A stretch of 8,738 bases of DNA from Candidatus Alloscillospira gallinarum (lineage in GTDB: Bacteria > Bacillota > Clostridia > Oscillospirales > Oscillospiraceae). Shown here piece by piece: positions 1 to 5,340 of the stretch. The position numbers and the translations under genes were made by a program. The notes below the pieces were generated by a model. The model had not been told where the DNA came from and searched no databases. It worked only from the letters and a program-made list of their open reading frames with translations. The first letter of the stretch is position 1. Each line of letters opens with the position of its first letter. The stretch spans positions 1 through 8,738 of the forward strand of contig CAJFTV010000146.1 in assembly GCA_904420055.1 (NCBI GenBank), read 5' to 3'.

Positions 1-1088
1 AAATCGGTTCCGCGGTATATATAGACAGGCGCACCTGCTTCATCTTTTTGGCGCACAATTCTGCCGTAGTTTCCCGAAGGGTAGAAGGGCATGAAATTTA
101 TCGGAGCTCCTATTCGCTTAAATTTTACAGGCCCGTGCCAGAGGTGTGCCGGTATGCGCACGACGGTTGGCTCTGTTATTGTGTATGTCTCCATACAGTC
201 GGGACTTTCGCCTATGGAGATTTCAATTTCAGCGTCGAAATCGAAGAAATTGGTCACGTCGGTACCGGTGAAAAACAGGTATTCTTCAACGGCGTGGTGC
301 ATGTGAAGCTCGCCAGCCTCACACTCTTTCCGGACGAGGTTACACAGTGTCCAGAGCCGGGCCCCCGGCATTTCCTCTTCGCCTTTAAAGCCGGTTCGCG
401 GGCTTAAAAAGCGCGGGTCATCGTGGTATTCGGGCTTGTATGCGTGTACGTACTTGTCGTATTTTCCCGTACGCGGGAGCTTAGCCATCTCGTAGAAGGG
501 GGCGAGCAGGTCGCTTGTGAAGTTCTGAGAATTTGCCATGTCTTCCTTCATTTTTTCAGAGAAGCAGGCCCCGCAGTATGTACATTCTTTTGTGCGGTCG
601 TGCACACAGCGGCGGATTCCGGCGCCGTCATACTTAAACTCCTCCAGGCCGTCGGCATTTTTCTGTGGAGTTATTTTTGACCAGTCGCCGTCAAGATACA
701 TCGCCATGAACAGGACTGGTTTGCCTATGCGCCGGAAATTTATGGGACAGTGGTAGAGTTTGGGCGGTATCCTTATGATTACGGGTTCCGTGACCGTGAA
801 AAGCTCCATGCGCTCAGGGTCTTCTCCCAGCCAGATGTCAATCTCCGCGTCAAATCCGTCGTAAAAATTGCCAAAGTCGGCGGTGGCGAGAACTATGTAC
901 TCGTCAACGGCGTGGTGTACATGCGGCACCTCCATGACAAGCTCCTTCGTTATGGAGGTAAAGTCCATGTATACCTTGGCGTTGTCCATCATTGTTGTTC
1001 CGCGGAAAAAGCCGCGGGGTGACGCAAAACCGTACCAGTTGTGGAACTCTTTTGGGATTTTAAAAATCAAATCGTCAAACTTTCCCAT
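1..1088 (-). CDS. Two-cupin (bicupin) protein with internal cysteine cluster, 3' end outside window
   Basis: An uninterrupted minus-strand frame of 362 codons starts at the ATG at 1088-1086, five bases after a perfect AAGGAGG (1100-1094), and runs off the left edge, so the C-terminus is missing. Cupin domain 1 has motif 1 H56-x-H58-x4-E63 (PHVHHAVDEY) and motif 2 with P109, H113 and N117 (LYHCPINF). Next comes Y153-D-G and a cysteine array C161-x7-C169-x2-C172-x2-C175. After a linker rich in Lys, Tyr and Pro (about 180-245), cupin domain 2 shows H262-x-H264-x4-E269 and a motif 2 histidine H318 (WHGPVKF). The His/His/Glu/His sets are those that bind a metal in cupins. No signal peptide is seen, so it is probably cytoplasmic. 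Its first half resembles the two single-cupin proteins at 2215-3465. The reaction is unknown; it could be an enzyme or a ligand- or metal-binding protein. Confidence 0.9.
   Translation of the reverse strand, partial: MGKFDDLIFKIPKEFHNWYGFASPRGFFRGTTMMDNAKVYMDFTSITKELVMEVPHVHHAVDEYIVLATADFGNFYDGFDAEIDIWLGEDPERMELFTVTEPVIIRIPPKLYHCPINFRRIGKPVLFMAMYLDGDWSKITPQKNADGLEEFKYDGAGIRRCVHDRTKECTYCGACFSEKMKEDMANSQNFTSDLLAPFYEMAKLPRTGKYDKYVHAYKPEYHDDPRFLSPRTGFKGEEEMPGARLWTLCNLVRKECEAGELHMHHAVEEYLFFTGTDVTNFFDFDAEIEISIGESPDCMETYTITEPTVVRIPAHLWHGPVKFKRIGAPINFMPFYPSGNYGRIVRQKDEAGAPVYIYRGTD
564..608 (-). other. Cysteine cluster C-x7-C-x2-C-x2-C in the bicupin
   Basis: These codons encode C161, C169, C172 and C175 of the bicupin (CVHDRTKECTYCGAC). 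The same spacing closes both single-cupin proteins downstream. Four cysteines so arranged could bind zinc or an iron-sulfur cluster; which one cannot be told from sequence. Confidence 0.75.
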
Positions 1089-1109
1089 AATGGCCTCCTT
1101 ATATTTTTA

Positions 1110-1129
1110 TTTCCGGGAGCCCCCGGAAA
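1110..1129 (-). promoter_or_regulatory. Hairpin in the leader of the bicupin gene
   Basis: TTTCCGGG (1110-1117) and CCCGGAAA (1122-1129) form a perfect 8-bp stem with a 4-base loop, extendable by a G-U and a T-A pair in the minus-strand RNA. It ends 9 bases before the ribosome-binding site of the bicupin gene. No T-run follows on either strand, so it is not a standard terminator. It may stabilise the transcript or set translation level between tetR and the bicupin. The rest of the 158-base gap (1089-1246) shows no convincing promoter. Confidence 0.45.
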
Positions 1130-1246
1130 CAGCGTACCAAATCTGTAATAATGCTGGAATGCGGTAAGGTGGTGCTTTCTATCTCCCCGGATAGCGACTT
1201 ACAGACCTTGCTTCCCAAAAGCAGGTGCCGTAAAGGGCACAGACTG

Positions 1247-1819
1247 TTATCTGTCGCTCACAGTAAACTGGCGATATCCGATAATGGTGTTTTTGAAATC
1301 GAGGAATATTTTACTGAACTGAAGAGCCGCCATATCTGCGCTGCCCCACAGGGAAAAGTAGGAGAGAAGCGTCATAATCTCATAGATGTAATCCCGGATA
1401 AGCTCGTAAGGGCAGTCAAAGCGCATGGCGAGTTCCCTGCCGAATCGGTCATAAAATGCGTTGAGCTTCTTGAACTGAACCTCTCTCCGGCTCTCATACA
1501 GGGGACTTGATATTGCCTGGTGGAGAAAGCGCATTTTCGGAGCGAAGTCCATACCTATTTTTACAAGCTCGGGAAATATGTCAAATGAAGATTTGTCAAA
1601 CTCCTTGAGCGCGTCGAAAAACGTGTTCTCAAGCTGGCTGAAGCCGTAATTTACACATGCGGTGAGTATGTTGTCCTTGGAACCGAAAATGCGGTACAGC
1701 GTATTTATATTCACCCCGGTCTCCGCGCAGAAGTCCCGGGTAGTGGTAGCTTCAATTCCGTTTTTGACATAGCAGTCAAAGCACTTTTCAATTATGTAAT
1801 TCTTACCTTTCTTGGCCAT
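1247..1819 (-). CDS. TetR/AcrR-family transcriptional repressor
   Basis: A 190-residue protein, the usual TetR-family length. The N-terminal DNA-binding domain is clear: a first helix (about 7-20), then the helix-turn-helix with TTTRDFCAETGVNINTLYR (about 25-43) and the family's FGSKDNIL segment (about 45-52). The C-terminal part (about 60-190) is helical and diverged, as expected for the ligand pocket and dimer interface, so the inducer cannot be predicted. The ATG at 1819-1817 is preceded by a weak, distant AAGGAAAG. The gene lies divergent to the cupin-importer operon and upstream of the bicupin in the same direction; matching palindromes lie before its own start and before the divergent operon, pointing to self-repression and control of both units. 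A CxxC (C13, C16) lies in helix 1; a redox or metal role is only a thought. By inference the inducer is the imported ligand or its product. Confidence 0.93.
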   Translation of the reverse strand: MAKKGKNYIIEKCFDCYVKNGIEATTTRDFCAETGVNINTLYRIFGSKDNILTACVNYGFSQLENTFFDALKEFDKSSFDIFPELVKIGMDFAPKMRFLHQAISSPLYESRREVQFKKLNAFYDRFGRELAMRFDCPYELIRDYIYEIMTLLSYFSLWGSADMAALQFSKIFLDFKNTIIGYRQFTVSDR

Positions 1820-1871
1820 TAATTTCAGAACTTTCCTTAAATTTTAATAATTTCAAAATTCATATAATAAA

Positions 1872-1885
1872 TAAGCGCTTGCTTA
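1872..1885. promoter_or_regulatory. Probable TetR operator upstream of tetR
   Basis: TAAGC-GCTT-GCTTA has the same half-sites and the same 4-base centre spacing as the perfect palindrome at 2141-2158. Over the 22-base window the two sites agree at about 15 positions by hand count. It lies 53 bases before the tetR start and about 30 bases into the predicted tetR transcript, consistent with roadblock-type self-repression. Confidence 0.65.
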
Positions 1886-1920
1886 ACTTATGAGTACAAG
1901 CTAACAATCATTTGCTAAAT

Positions 1921-1949
1921 ATTATCACACGTTTTATACCCTTTTGCAA
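1921..1949 (-). promoter_or_regulatory. Probable tetR promoter (extended -10)
   Basis: Read on the minus strand: -35 TTGCAA (1949-1944, 4 of 6 matches), a 17-base spacer ending in TGT, and -10 GATAAT (1926-1921, 5 of 6). The TGn directly before the -10 makes an extended -10 element. The start of transcription would fall near 1914, giving a leader of about 95 bases that contains the operator at 1872-1885. Confidence 0.5.
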
Positions 1950-1965
1950 CTGCAAAATACCCTTT
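1936..1965. repeat. Inverted repeat TTTTGCA-AC-TGCAAAA flanked by direct repeats ATACCCTTT
   Basis: A 7-bp inverted repeat with a 2-base centre (1942-1957) is bracketed by two copies of ATACCCTTT (1936-1944 and 1957-1965) whose starts are 21 bases apart, two turns of the helix. It overlaps the predicted tetR -35 box. It does not resemble the TAAGC/GCTTA sites, so it may be the binding site of a different regulator. Confidence 0.45.
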
Positions 1966-2052
1966 ACGGCTGAAATTTGTGACATGTTTATAATTTGAAA
2001 AGACTATATTACACAATATATACAAAAATGATGCCGAAATATGTTTTTTATA

Positions 2053-2081
2053 TTGACATTTTGCGGGGGGGGGGTTATAAA
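2053..2081 (+). promoter_or_regulatory. Near-consensus promoter of the cupin-importer operon with G10 spacer
   Basis: TTGACA (2053-2058, perfect -35) is separated by exactly 17 bases from TATAAA (2076-2081, 5 of 6 for the -10). The expected transcription start is near 2088, leaving a leader of about 127 bases before the ATG at 2215, with the TetR palindrome inside it. The spacer is dominated by an uninterrupted run of ten G residues. Confidence 0.65.
2065..2074 (+). repeat. Homopolymer tract G10 in the promoter spacer
   Basis: Ten consecutive G residues lie in an otherwise AT-rich region, between the -35 and -10 boxes. Such tracts change length by slipped-strand mispairing; one base gained or lost would move the spacer off its optimal 17. 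Confidence 0.9.
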
Positions 2082-2111
2082 TATAGTAAATTTATAGATT
2101 ATATAACAGAG

Positions 2112-2140
2112 TTGACTAATGCGAAATACTGTCATAACAA
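2112..2140 (+). promoter_or_regulatory. Possible second promoter overlapping the operator
   Basis: TTGACT (2112-2117, 5 of 6) is followed after 17 bases by TAACAA (2135-2140, only 3 of 6). The weak -10 abuts and partly overlaps the palindrome starting at 2139, so a bound TetR dimer would block it. Confidence 0.35.
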
Positions 2141-2160
2141 TGTAAGCAATTGCTTACATT
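2139..2160. promoter_or_regulatory. Perfect 22-bp palindrome, probable TetR operator
   Basis: The 18-base core TGTAAGCAATTGCTTACA (2141-2158) extends by AA and TT to a 22-base sequence identical to its own reverse complement. It lies 54 bases before the ATG of the first single-cupin gene and downstream of the main promoter. Length and symmetry suit a TetR-family dimer, and the half-site is repeated in front of tetR. Confidence 0.8.
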
Positions 2161-2214
2161 ACGTGCGTTTGTATGTGGAATATTCATGGTCTTGTAAAAG
2201 GAGAAAGAGGAAAA

Positions 2215-2769
2215 ATGTCCAGCAAGTATGAAGAGCTTATATTTAATTTTCCGGCGGAGTATAACGACTTCTCACTGCTCGGAGGTACTGACGACTTCAT
2301 AATGTCGCCTCAGGCCTATTTCAGAGGCGGGTCACAAATTCCGGGAGCGAAATATAACGTGGGCTTTCAGATTTTTATAAAACCTTTTTTCCTTGACAGG
2401 GTGCCACATAGGCACAACGTAGACGAATACCTGTTCTTTTTGGGCGGCAATCTGCCAAACATGTTTGATTTTGACGCGGATATTGAATTTACAATCGGCA
2501 GAGAGGGGATTGACGCAGAGGTATTTCACATAACAAAGCCGACTGTAATAAGGGTACCCGCGGGAGTTGAGCACTGTCCGCTGAACTTTAAGCGTATAAC
2601 AAAGCCTGTATTTTTCCAGGCGGCGCTTATGCAGGACATGTTCAGCAGCATATATGACACTGCCGACGGCGGACAGAAAGAGCTGTGGTACAACGGACCG
2701 CTTATGTGCAAGCTGGACAGCGGTAAAAAGTGCAACTGCTGCAGAAAGTGTATAGATTTTGAAGACTGA
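2215..2769 (+). CDS. Single-cupin protein with C-terminal cysteine cluster (copy 1)
   Basis: A 184-residue protein. The ATG at 2215 is chosen over an in-frame ATG at 2173 because AAGGAG (2198-2203) and AGAGG (2206-2210) precede it and it aligns with the start of the neighbouring paralogue; 2173 would also place the operator at the start codon. Cupin motif 1 is H65-x-H67-x3-E71 (PHRHNVDEYLFFLG); motif 2 is P115-x-G-x2-H120-x3-N124 (PAGVEHCPLN), a full match to the cupin consensus. Between them lies FDFDADIEFTIG, shared by all members here. The tail has YNGP and then C165-x7-C173-x2-C176-x2-C179, with an extra C175. No signal peptide or membrane segment is seen. First gene of the operon, downstream of the G10 promoter and operator. 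Function unknown; a metal site of the 3-His/1-Glu type is expected from the family. Enzyme, ligand-binding and metal-handling roles are all open. Confidence 0.92.
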   Translation: MSSKYEELIFNFPAEYNDFSLLGGTDDFIMSPQAYFRGGSQIPGAKYNVGFQIFIKPFFLDRVPHRHNVDEYLFFLGGNLPNMFDFDADIEFTIGREGIDAEVFHITKPTVIRVPAGVEHCPLNFKRITKPVFFQAALMQDMFSSIYDTADGGQKELWYNGPLMCKLDSGKKCNCCRKCIDFED

Positions 2770-2916
2770 CCCGTTGCAGAGCCGGCACTGTCAAAAGGGG
2801 ATTGCGGGCAGGAGAGCACTGTAAACATTCTTTTGTGAGTTCATGGCACGGTCTACCGGGTCATATGGACAATAAAAGCAGCACTAAGGAGAAAATGTTA
2901 GAGGGAGTGTAAGTAA

Positions 2917-3465
2917 ATGTACGAGAAATTGGTTTTTGAATTTCCCATGGAAAACAATGAGGTGGTGGCCGAAGGGGACGACCCCGGATTTGTGCTGAAG
3001 CCACAGGCGTATTTCAGGGGGGCCTCACAAATTCCGGGGGCAGAGTTCAACGTGGGCTTTCAGATTTTTGTAAAGCCGTTTTTCCTTGACAGGGTGCCCC
3101 ACCGGCACAAGAAGGACGAATATCTGATATTTTTGGGAGGCACCTTTCCAAATGTATTTGATTTCGATGCAGAAATTGAATTCACTATCGGAAAAATTGG
3201 AGAGGACGCAGAGACATTCACAATAACGAAGCCCACAATCATACGGGTGCCGGCGGGAGTTTACCACTGTCCATTAAACTTTAAGAGGATAGATAAGCCT
3301 GTATTCTTCCAGGCAGCGCTTATGGAGCCGATGTTCGGCGGAATTTACGACACCCCTGAGGGGCCGAAGGAAATGCGGTATAACGGCCCGGTGCAATGTA
3401 AATATGACGCGGCAAAAAAATGCGATTCCTGTGGAAAATGCTTGCAGGAAAAGTGGCAAAGCTGA
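2917..3465 (+). CDS. Single-cupin protein with C-terminal cysteine cluster (copy 2)
   Basis: A 182-residue paralogue of the preceding gene, about two-thirds identical by hand alignment over nearly full length, with one gap. Metal-site residues are H62, H64, E68 and H117 (PHRHKKDEYLIFLG; PAGVYHCPLN). The tail carries YNGP and C161-x7-C169-x2-C172-x2-C175, the same residue numbers as in the first half of the bicupin. The ATG at 2917 follows AGGGAG (2902-2907). The 147-base gap after copy 1 (2770-2916) has no terminator with a T-run and no convincing promoter, so read-through from copy 1 is likely. Differences between the copies concentrate at residues 10-28 and in the acidic loop near 92-103, which suggests divergence of ligand contacts rather than of the metal site. 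Biochemical function unknown. Confidence 0.92.
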   Translation: MYEKLVFEFPMENNEVVAEGDDPGFVLKPQAYFRGASQIPGAEFNVGFQIFVKPFFLDRVPHRHKKDEYLIFLGGTFPNVFDFDAEIEFTIGKIGEDAETFTITKPTIIRVPAGVYHCPLNFKRIDKPVFFQAALMEPMFGGIYDTPEGPKEMRYNGPVQCKYDAAKKCDSCGKCLQEKWQS

Positions 3466-3517
3466 CATGCCGCGCTGCAAGGAATTTTTACTAAACAGAA
3501 GAGGCAGGTGTAAATAA

Positions 3518-4507
3518 ATGTTACGCTACATAATTAAACGAGTGCTGCTGCTTATTCCCACGCTTATCGGCATTTCGCTTCTTGTGCTGCTTCTCATTGA
3601 CCTCACCCCAGGCGACCCGGCGCGAATGATGCTTGGCGCCTCGGCCACAGAGGAACAGGTTGAGGAACTCAGGGAGGAGCTTGGCCTGAACGATGGGTTC
3701 TTTGTGAGATGGTGGCGCTTTATTTCCGGAGTGTTCCAGGGGGATTTTGGTACGTCACTTATGACAAAGCGCCCTGTTTTGGACGAGATGCTGTTCAGGT
3801 TCCGATATACGCTTATACTGGTAATCTTCGGAACGGTATTCTCGGTGCTGCTGGGAATACCCATAGGCATATATGCGGCGACCCACCAGCGGACGTGGAA
3901 AGACAACGCGGCGATTTTCTTATCTCTCATCGCGGTGTCCATGCCCAGTTTCTGGTTTGCGCTGCTCATCATAAGGTTTTTCGGAGTGCAGCTTCAGTGG
4001 CTGCCAATATCGGGAGTTGACACCTGGACAGGCTGGATAATGCCGTGCGCAGCAATGGCCCTGGGGCTTATTGCCCTTATTGCCCGGCAGATGCGCTCGG
4101 ACATGCTGGAGGTTCTGCGCCAGGACTATATAACCACGGCAAGGTCGAAGGGCCTGTCAAACAGGACTGTAGTTTACAGGCACGCTCTTAAAAACGCTGT
4201 AATTCCTGTAATAATGGTAATCGGAGGAGTTTTCGGCTCATCTCTTGGGGGATCTCTCATAACTGAGGTTATATTCTCCATTCCGGGCCTTGGACAGTAC
4301 ATAATGACGGGACTTAACAACCGTGACTATCCGGTAATCCAGAGCGGCATTCTTATAATCGCAACGCTGTTTGCCGTGATAATTCTCATAGTTGACGTGA
4401 TATTTGCGCTTGTCGACCCGAGGATAAGGTCGCAGTATACCAGAAGAAACAAGAGGGAAGGAGGCAAAAAGAATGAAAAAGAAGAGGAAACAGTCAAGGC
4501 TGCGTGA
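3518..4507 (+). CDS. dppB: Dpp/Opp-type ABC importer permease, DppB-like
   Basis: A 329-residue inner-membrane permease of the peptide/nickel/opine importer class. It opens with the family's MLRYIIKRVLLLIPTLIGIS segment (first membrane helix about 8-28), followed by DLTPGDPARMMLG (28-40) and the external region with QGDFGTS (74-80). Further membrane helices lie at about 98-120, 132-155, 172-190, 227-250 and 275-298. The EAA loop that docks on the ATPase is at about 203-224 (DYITTARSKGLSNRTVVYRH), and IPGLGQ (255-260) and VDPRIR (299-304) are family marks. A charged tail of about 25 residues follows VDPRIR and arises where the frame runs through the ribosome-binding site and first codons of the next gene. 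The start is preceded by AGGCAGGTG. It lies 52 bases after the second cupin, with no terminator between. The substrate cannot be read from the permease. Confidence 0.95.
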   Translation: MLRYIIKRVLLLIPTLIGISLLVLLLIDLTPGDPARMMLGASATEEQVEELREELGLNDGFFVRWWRFISGVFQGDFGTSLMTKRPVLDEMLFRFRYTLILVIFGTVFSVLLGIPIGIYAATHQRTWKDNAAIFLSLIAVSMPSFWFALLIIRFFGVQLQWLPISGVDTWTGWIMPCAAMALGLIALIARQMRSDMLEVLRQDYITTARSKGLSNRTVVYRHALKNAVIPVIMVIGGVFGSSLGGSLITEVIFSIPGLGQYIMTGLNNRDYPVIQSGILIIATLFAVIILIVDVIFALVDPRIRSQYTRRNKREGGKKNEKEEETVKAA

Positions 4508-5330
4508 AATATGGCACCAGCTTAAAAAGAACAAGATGGCTGTCGTGTCGCTCGTTGTACTCATCGTCCTTGTGCTTATAGCCATATTTGCACCTCTGCT
4601 TGCGCCTTACTCCTACTCGGAACAGAACGTGTTAAATGCCAATGCTTCTCCAAGCGCTGAGCATCTCTTGGGTACTGATGACCTGGGACGCGACATCTTG
4701 AGCCGCCTTATTTACGGAACGCGCCAGTCCCTTCAGATGGGCATATTTTCTGTAGCAATCGGTGCCGTCATAGGAATAATAGTGGGCTCAATTTCAGGAT
4801 ACTTTGGCAGCTGGGTAGATAACCTCTGCATGAGACTTTTGGACATCTATCAGGCCATACCCATGTTTCTCCTCTGCGTGGCACTGGCGGCCATACTGGG
4901 ACCGAGCCTCAGAAACGCCATTATTGCCCTTGGACTTGGCGTCGTGCCGGGGTTTGCCAGAATAATGCGTGCCTCGGTCATGACGGTGCGTGAGAAAGAG
5001 TACATAGAGGCGGCAAAATCAATAAACTGCGGGACCGGACGGATAATCATAAAACACATCATTCCAAATGCCATAGGGCCAATGATTGTCCAGATAACGA
5101 TGGGCGTTGGAAGCTGTATCCTCTCCGGCGCGGCACTGAGCTTTATAGGACTTGGCGTTCAGCCGCCCATACCGGAGTGGGGCACGATGATATCAGAGGC
5201 CAGAAGCGTGATGAGACAATATCCAACTCAGGCGCTGTACCCCGGTATCTGCGTAATGATAAGCGTGCTTGCCTGCAACCTTTTGGGCGACGGTCTGCGC
5301 GACGCGCTTGACCCGCGTCTGAAGAACTGA
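4473..5330 (+). CDS. dppC: Dpp/Opp-type ABC importer permease, DppC-like
   Basis: A 285-residue permease, the partner of the preceding one in the membrane heterodimer. A basic N-terminus is followed by LKKNKMAVVSL and a membrane helix (about 22-43), APLLAPYSY, then HLLGTDDLGRDILSRLIYG (64-82), a hallmark of the DppC/OppC group. Further helices lie at about 88-110, 126-144, 146-166, 200-222 and 255-273. The EAA loop is at about 175-196 (KEYIEAAKSINCGTGRIIIK), and FIGLGVQPPIPEWG (224-237) is a strong family signature. AAGGAGG (4458-4464) stands 8 bases before the ATG. The gene overlaps the end of dppB by 35 bases, so the two are translationally linked. Confidence 0.95.
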   Translation: MKKKRKQSRLREIWHQLKKNKMAVVSLVVLIVLVLIAIFAPLLAPYSYSEQNVLNANASPSAEHLLGTDDLGRDILSRLIYGTRQSLQMGIFSVAIGAVIGIIVGSISGYFGSWVDNLCMRLLDIYQAIPMFLLCVALAAILGPSLRNAIIALGLGVVPGFARIMRASVMTVREKEYIEAAKSINCGTGRIIIKHIIPNAIGPMIVQITMGVGSCILSGAALSFIGLGVQPPIPEWGTMISEARSVMRQYPTQALYPGICVMISVLACNLLGDGLRDALDPRLKN

Positions 5331-5340
5331 GGTGAATACA

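Larger units (their letters stand above)
1820..2214. other. Divergent regulatory region, AT-rich, no gene
   Basis: This 395-base stretch between tetR and the first single-cupin gene holds no gene I can support. It contains, from left to right: a TetR-type half-palindrome (1872-1885), a probable minus-strand promoter (1921-1949), a dyad with flanking direct repeats (1936-1965), an isolated perfect TATAAT (1989-1994) without a good -35 partner, a strong plus-strand promoter with a G10 spacer (2053-2081), a second weaker promoter (2112-2140), and a perfect palindrome (2139-2160). The base composition is much more AT-rich than the flanking genes. Confidence 0.8.

Noticed and set aside
48..1022. 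Several plus-strand open frames of 70-120 codons
   Set aside because: They lie antisense to the long bicupin frame, have no ribosome-binding sites and no recognisable domains; the minus frame has full cupin motifs and a perfect Shine-Dalgarno.
1110..1129. The hairpin as an intrinsic terminator for tetR
   Set aside because: The stem is good but no T-run follows on the minus strand; the next bases are A-rich and lead into the ribosome-binding site.
1205..1226. Imperfect hairpin (4+4 bp with one bulged base) just after the tetR stop
   Set aside because: The stem is short and no T-run follows on either strand, so neither a terminator nor a defined RNA element is supported.
1989..1994. A perfect TATAAT as a further plus-strand promoter
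   Set aside because: There is no -35-like sequence at 16-18 bases upstream and the TG dinucleotide is one base out of place for an extended -10; in AT-rich DNA this hexamer is expected by chance.
2173..2214. Upstream in-frame ATG adding 14 residues to the first single cupin
   Set aside because: It has no ribosome-binding site, and the extension has no counterpart in the paralogue; the ATG at 2215 has purine-rich Shine-Dalgarno sequences.
1995..2231. A 78-codon frame (TTG start) that runs through the G10 tract, which could suggest translational phase variation
   Set aside because: No ribosome-binding site, no recognisable protein features, and it crosses the promoter, the operator and the real start of the first cupin gene. 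The G tract is better explained as a promoter spacer.
2865..2912. A 15-codon frame just before the second single cupin (leader-peptide candidate)
   Set aside because: No convincing ribosome-binding site and no coding signal beyond chance; nothing suggests attenuation.
5332..5340. GTG at 5332 as the start of the DppD-like ATPase
   Set aside because: The only Shine-Dalgarno-like sequence (AGGTGA) overlaps this GTG and is correctly spaced for the ATG at 5341.
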